Assembly (NCBI RefSeq): GCF_004310395.1
Contig: NZ_BFAX01000003.1
Coordinates: 1 to 64,000, forward strand
DNA length: 64,000 nt
Direction: 5' to 3'
Origin: Methanofervidicoccus abyssi
GTDB lineage: Archaea; AGJL01; Methanococci; Methanococcales; Methanococcaceae
The translations under genes were made by a program, and so were the position numbers. The first letter of the stretch is position 1; the number at the start of each line of letters is the position of its first letter. A model generated the notes under the pieces. The model saw only the letters and a list, made by a program, of their open reading frames with translations, was not told the origin of the DNA and did no database searches. Below, piece after piece: positions 61,415 to 64,000 of this stretch.

Positions 61415-61420
61415 TATTAA

Positions 61421-62047
61421 ATGTTTATTAAAATATGTGGTATTAAAACCCAGAAGGAGTTAAAGGTTGTAGAAAAATATGCAGATGCTACAGGAGTGGT
61501 GGTGGAGTCAGAGTCTAAAAGGAGAGTAAGTTTAGATAAGGCTAAGGAGTTAATAGAGGCTTCCAGTATTCCAGTATTTACAGTTTCTACATTAGAGGAC
61601 TTTAAGTCGTGGTCAGAGGTAATAGAAAAAACTGGGACTGAATATATCCAAATCCACTCAGATATGGATACTGATACTGTAGAAAAGTTGAAGGAAGAAC
61701 ACAGTGTATTTATAATGAAAGCTTTCAAAGTGCCTAAGAGGAGCTCTTTTCCTGAGATGGATGCAGAAGATCTTATAAAGAGAATAGTTGAGTATAAAGG
61801 CATAGTGGATAGGATCCTCTTAGATACAGGTAAAGGATGTGGTGTTACCCACGATCATAGAGTTAGTAAAATAGTCTGTAGAAAATTTGATGTAGTGCTT
61901 GCAGGAGGATTAAACCCTGAGAATGTTAGGGAGATTGTTGATTACGTGCAACCTTCTGGAGTGGATGTATCAAGTGGTGTTGAGAGAGATGGTGAGAAAA
62001 GGGAGGAGCTAATAAAATCCTTTGTAGAACGTTTAAAAATGAGATAA
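61421..62047 (+). CDS. trpF: phosphoribosylanthranilate isomerase
   Basis: 208 residues, a (beta/alpha)8 barrel in tryptophan synthesis. Motifs: FIKICGIKTQKELKVVEKYA at residues 2-21 with the catalytic Cys in KICGI, IQIHSD near 85-90, LLDTGKGCGVTHD near 135-147, and LAGGLNPENVREIVDYVQPSGVDVSSGVE near 164-192 with the catalytic Asp in VDVSSGVE. Its stop is 9 bases before the HAD gene. Other trp genes are elsewhere. Confidence 0.94.
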   Translation: MFIKICGIKTQKELKVVEKYADATGVVVESESKRRVSLDKAKELIEASSIPVFTVSTLEDFKSWSEVIEKTGTEYIQIHSDMDTDTVEKLKEEHSVFIMKAFKVPKRSSFPEMDAEDLIKRIVEYKGIVDRILLDTGKGCGVTHDHRVSKIVCRKFDVVLAGGLNPENVREIVDYVQPSGVDVSSGVERDGEKREELIKSFVERLKMR

Positions 62048-62056
62048 CGGGATCTT

Positions 62057-62833
62057 ATGAAAATTGCTGTAGTTTTCGACTGCTCTGGTACCTTGGTGGA
62101 CGTTAAGAGGATCATCAAAGAAATAGAATCCCAAAAGTTTCTATGTAATCACCAGACCGTGGATATCGTAGATAAGAAAAGAGGTAGGGTGTTAATCGTT
62201 ATAGGAGAAAAGATCGATCTGTTAAATTTAGATCCAAATATGCTAATGAAAAATCTACTTGAGAGGATAAAGTGGAAGATTACTTACTGCCACCCTCCTA
62301 TTTTTAAGGATAATATTTTAAAAGATAGTAGAACCAAAGTAAAGGAACTACAGGATCCTGCATATATACTTAACAGATTCAAGATCGAGACAGATCCTGG
62401 ATATGCCCTAATCTGTGACACTATAGAAGGGAAAGTGGAATACACTATCGCCACTGGAGGCTGTCTATTTGATGGAGTACAGGAAACCATAAAAGAATTA
62501 AAAGATATGGGTATTGAGATATATATAGCTTCTGGAGATAGCAAGTATGCCATTGAAAAGTTGAGTATGTTGATAGATATTGAGAAAAATCATATCTTTC
62601 CAGAGGCTCATCAACACCTTAAGAAAGATTTAGTGTTAAAGTTAAAGAAAGAAGGATATAAGGTAGTGATGGTAGGGGATGGAACTAACGATGTACCTGC
62701 AATGCTTGAAAGTGATCTATCAGTCATCAACTTACAGGGAGGTAAAGTTTCAAAAAAAGCCTTAGATATTGCAGATATAAGGATAGAAGATATCAAAGAA
62801 GTGGTCGATATTGTGAAGAAATTGAAAGAATGA
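62057..62833 (+). CDS. HAD-family hydrolase, soluble P-type-ATPase-like
   Basis: 258 residues. Motif I is VVFDCSGTLVD at residues 5-15 (nucleophile D8; the DxSGT form resembles P-type ATPases rather than the usual DxDGT), motif II IYIASGDSKYAIEKL near 155-169, the motif III Lys near 193 (HLKKDLVLKLK), and motif IV VMVGDGTNDVPAMLESDLSV near 204-223. A cap-like domain lies in between (residues 30-120). Similar soluble archaeal HADs are phosphatases of unknown substrate. The ribK-trpF-HAD order suggests one transcript. ATG at 62057. Confidence 0.85.
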   Translation: MKIAVVFDCSGTLVDVKRIIKEIESQKFLCNHQTVDIVDKKRGRVLIVIGEKIDLLNLDPNMLMKNLLERIKWKITYCHPPIFKDNILKDSRTKVKELQDPAYILNRFKIETDPGYALICDTIEGKVEYTIATGGCLFDGVQETIKELKDMGIEIYIASGDSKYAIEKLSMLIDIEKNHIFPEAHQHLKKDLVLKLKKEGYKVVMVGDGTNDVPAMLESDLSVINLQGGKVSKKALDIADIRIEDIKEVVDIVKKLKE

Positions 62834-62913
62834 TTATTATAAAAAAAATAATAAAAATAATAGAATAAAAATGAGGAAGAAATTATTAAAATTATTAAAT
62901 TTTATATCTTTTT

Positions 62914-64000
62914 TTATAAAACTTCATACATCTTTTCTATCTTTTTTACAACATCTACTGCATCTTCTCCAAATACAATAATTTTATCCCTAAGGTAGAT
63001 AACATCAGGTGCCCTATCGGACTTCTTACATACAATCTTTACATCCTCTTCAATTCCTCTGTTTTCCATTTTATCAGATAAGGAGAAGAGAGTAAACCCG
63101 CACTCTCTCAAAACCTCCAAAATATCTGGAGAGTATCTTATTGTCATTGCACTTCTAACTTTAGGGTTGTAATAGTTGATGGTAATTATCATCTTAGATA
63201 CAATATTAGGGACTCCAAACTCTACATATTCAACTTTACCTTTCTCTGTAATCCTTAAACTAGCAACATCTTCGATACCTCTTGGAAGGACTAGACACTC
63301 TCCAACGTAAGAACCATCTTCTGGAATAAGATGTTGGAGATTCATATCCCTCAGGAGATGGAAGGCATAATATAAACTCTTTAGTACTCCTTCCCTGCTT
63401 ATATAGACAGGATTGGAGTTATACCCGTACTTAGTCTTAGTTGCATATATCACAGATGTCAGCACCACTCTCTTTCCCTCTTCAATGGCATCTACAATAT
63501 TATATCCCTTTGCAATAAAGGATGCTACTGCAGAGGCAAATACACAACCTGTACCATGTACTTCTCTGTCTATCTTTCTCCCCCTGAACTTCCTTATTAT
63601 ATTACCTTTATAGAGAAGTTTATCTTCTATCCCAGTGATCAGTATATAGTTATCCTCCTTCTCTAAATCCTTAAAGTATTTAGACCGTCTTATTATGTTG
63701 TACTCCTGGAAGTTAGGTAGTATTAAAAGGGATCTTTTGAAAAGTTCAAAATACTTTTTTAGAGTTTTGTCATCTATGAAGGTATAACCTGTTGTGGATC
63801 TCAAGACAGGATCACACACTATTTTAAAGTTATACTCTTTCTGATAGTTTAGAAGTATGTCTATGGCATCTCCAGTCAGTACCCCAGTCTTTACAGTGGA
63901 TACTTGGAAGTCCTCAAAGATAGCCTGGAGTTGGTTCTCTATAACATCCCTTGGGAGATCCACCTTGGAATACACCTTCTTGTTGTTTTGAGGTATTAAG
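62914..64000 (-). CDS. HMP kinase / thiamine-phosphate synthase fusion (ThiD-ThiN), 5' end cut
   Basis: The frame is open to the end of the window (first visible residues LIPQNNKKVYSKVDLPRDVI), so the N-terminus is missing. The first 200 visible residues are the end of the ThiD kinase (VKTGVLTGDAIDILL, CDPVLRSTTGYTFID, DREVHGTGCVFASAVASFIA with the anion-hole GTGC). The last 150 are a ThiN domain, which joins HMP-PP and thiazole phosphate (VLPRGIEDVASLRITEKGKV, YNPKVRSAMTIRYSPDILEV). The fusion replaces bacterial ThiE and matches thi4 (28473) and thiL (9244) in the same pathway. The GTG at 63975 is internal. Confidence 0.9.
   Translation of the reverse strand, partial: LIPQNNKKVYSKVDLPRDVIENQLQAIFEDFQVSTVKTGVLTGDAIDILLNYQKEYNFKIVCDPVLRSTTGYTFIDDKTLKKYFELFKRSLLILPNFQEYNIIRRSKYFKDLEKEDNYILITGIEDKLLYKGNIIRKFRGRKIDREVHGTGCVFASAVASFIAKGYNIVDAIEEGKRVVLTSVIYATKTKYGYNSNPVYISREGVLKSLYYAFHLLRDMNLQHLIPEDGSYVGECLVLPRGIEDVASLRITEKGKVEYVEFGVPNIVSKMIITINYYNPKVRSAMTIRYSPDILEVLRECGFTLFSLSDKMENRGIEEDVKIVCKKSDRAPDVIYLRDKIIVFGEDAVDVVKKIEKMYEVL

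Overview
The window is AT-rich chromosomal DNA from a hydrogenotrophic methanogen of the order Methanococcales, probably a thermophilic genus such as Methanothermococcus or Methanotorris. This is inferred from the gene set: Mer, CofH, an F420- or H4MPT-type glutamate ligase, CdhD and CdhE, Sep-tRNA:Cys-tRNA synthase, archaeosine transglycosylase, archaeal MetK, type II GAPDH and an F420-dependent sulfite reductase. A methanococcal S-layer-type C-terminal domain and start sites preceded by GGTGATA-like ribosome-binding sites agree with this. Genes lie on both strands in short operons, separated by very AT-rich gaps. I see no prophage, insertion sequence, CRISPR array or transferred island.

Layout. 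1-2356: surface-protein locus with a truncated gene end, a frameshifted CARDB-like remnant and an intact secreted protein sharing the same C-terminal module. 2575-6430: Hsp20, a polytopic membrane protein (repeat-unit polymerase type) and a DHH phosphoesterase. 6431-9107: cdhD-cdhE. 9244-12862: ThiL, an MTH1187-family protein, PdxS and GAPDH. 13433-20574: topoisomerase I, then a plus-strand run of TrkA-N/DHH, UPF0248, CBS-ParB, phosphopantoate-beta-alanine ligase, DUF116 and a Get3/ArsA ATPase. 20708-28244: TatD-like hydrolase, Fsr, ATP-grasp ligase, FetB-like permease, HisG and MetK. 28473-34655: Thi4, acetyltransferase, B12-radical SAM enzyme, archaeosortase, RNA m5C methyltransferase, transaldolase and two membrane proteins. 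34902-37305: ArgB, a six-cluster polyferredoxin and a tRNA-5S rRNA operon (Thr, Pro, Tyr, Lys, 5S, Asp). 37509-40361: a probable sulfur-handling cluster with a TusA-TusA-DsrE fusion. 40552-49268: MscS channel, PyrB, pscS-aroE, a PUA protein with an unknown partner, and TgtA. 49682-52392: proS-crcB-DUF89. 52810-64000: tRNA-Leu, OB-fold protein, SppA, AMP phosphorylase with aconitase X, CofH, Mer, RibK-TrpF-HAD, and a ThiD-ThiN fusion cut by the window end.

Functionally the region mixes C1 and F420 metabolism (CdhDE, Mer, CofH, RibK, glutamate ligase), cofactor synthesis (thiamine, PLP, CoA, SAM), sulfur handling (Fsr, Trx, TusA/DsrE, SepCysS), amino-acid and nucleotide synthesis, tRNA maturation and charging, and envelope functions.

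The points most worth a second look are: three genes whose only well-placed start is an ATT codon exactly five bases after a GGTG ribosome-binding site; a sharply bounded 252-base near-identical tract in the two surface-protein genes, suggesting gene conversion; a degenerate intergenic repeat family; the TusA-TusA-DsrE cluster; and a shared promoter block ahead of both stable-RNA units.
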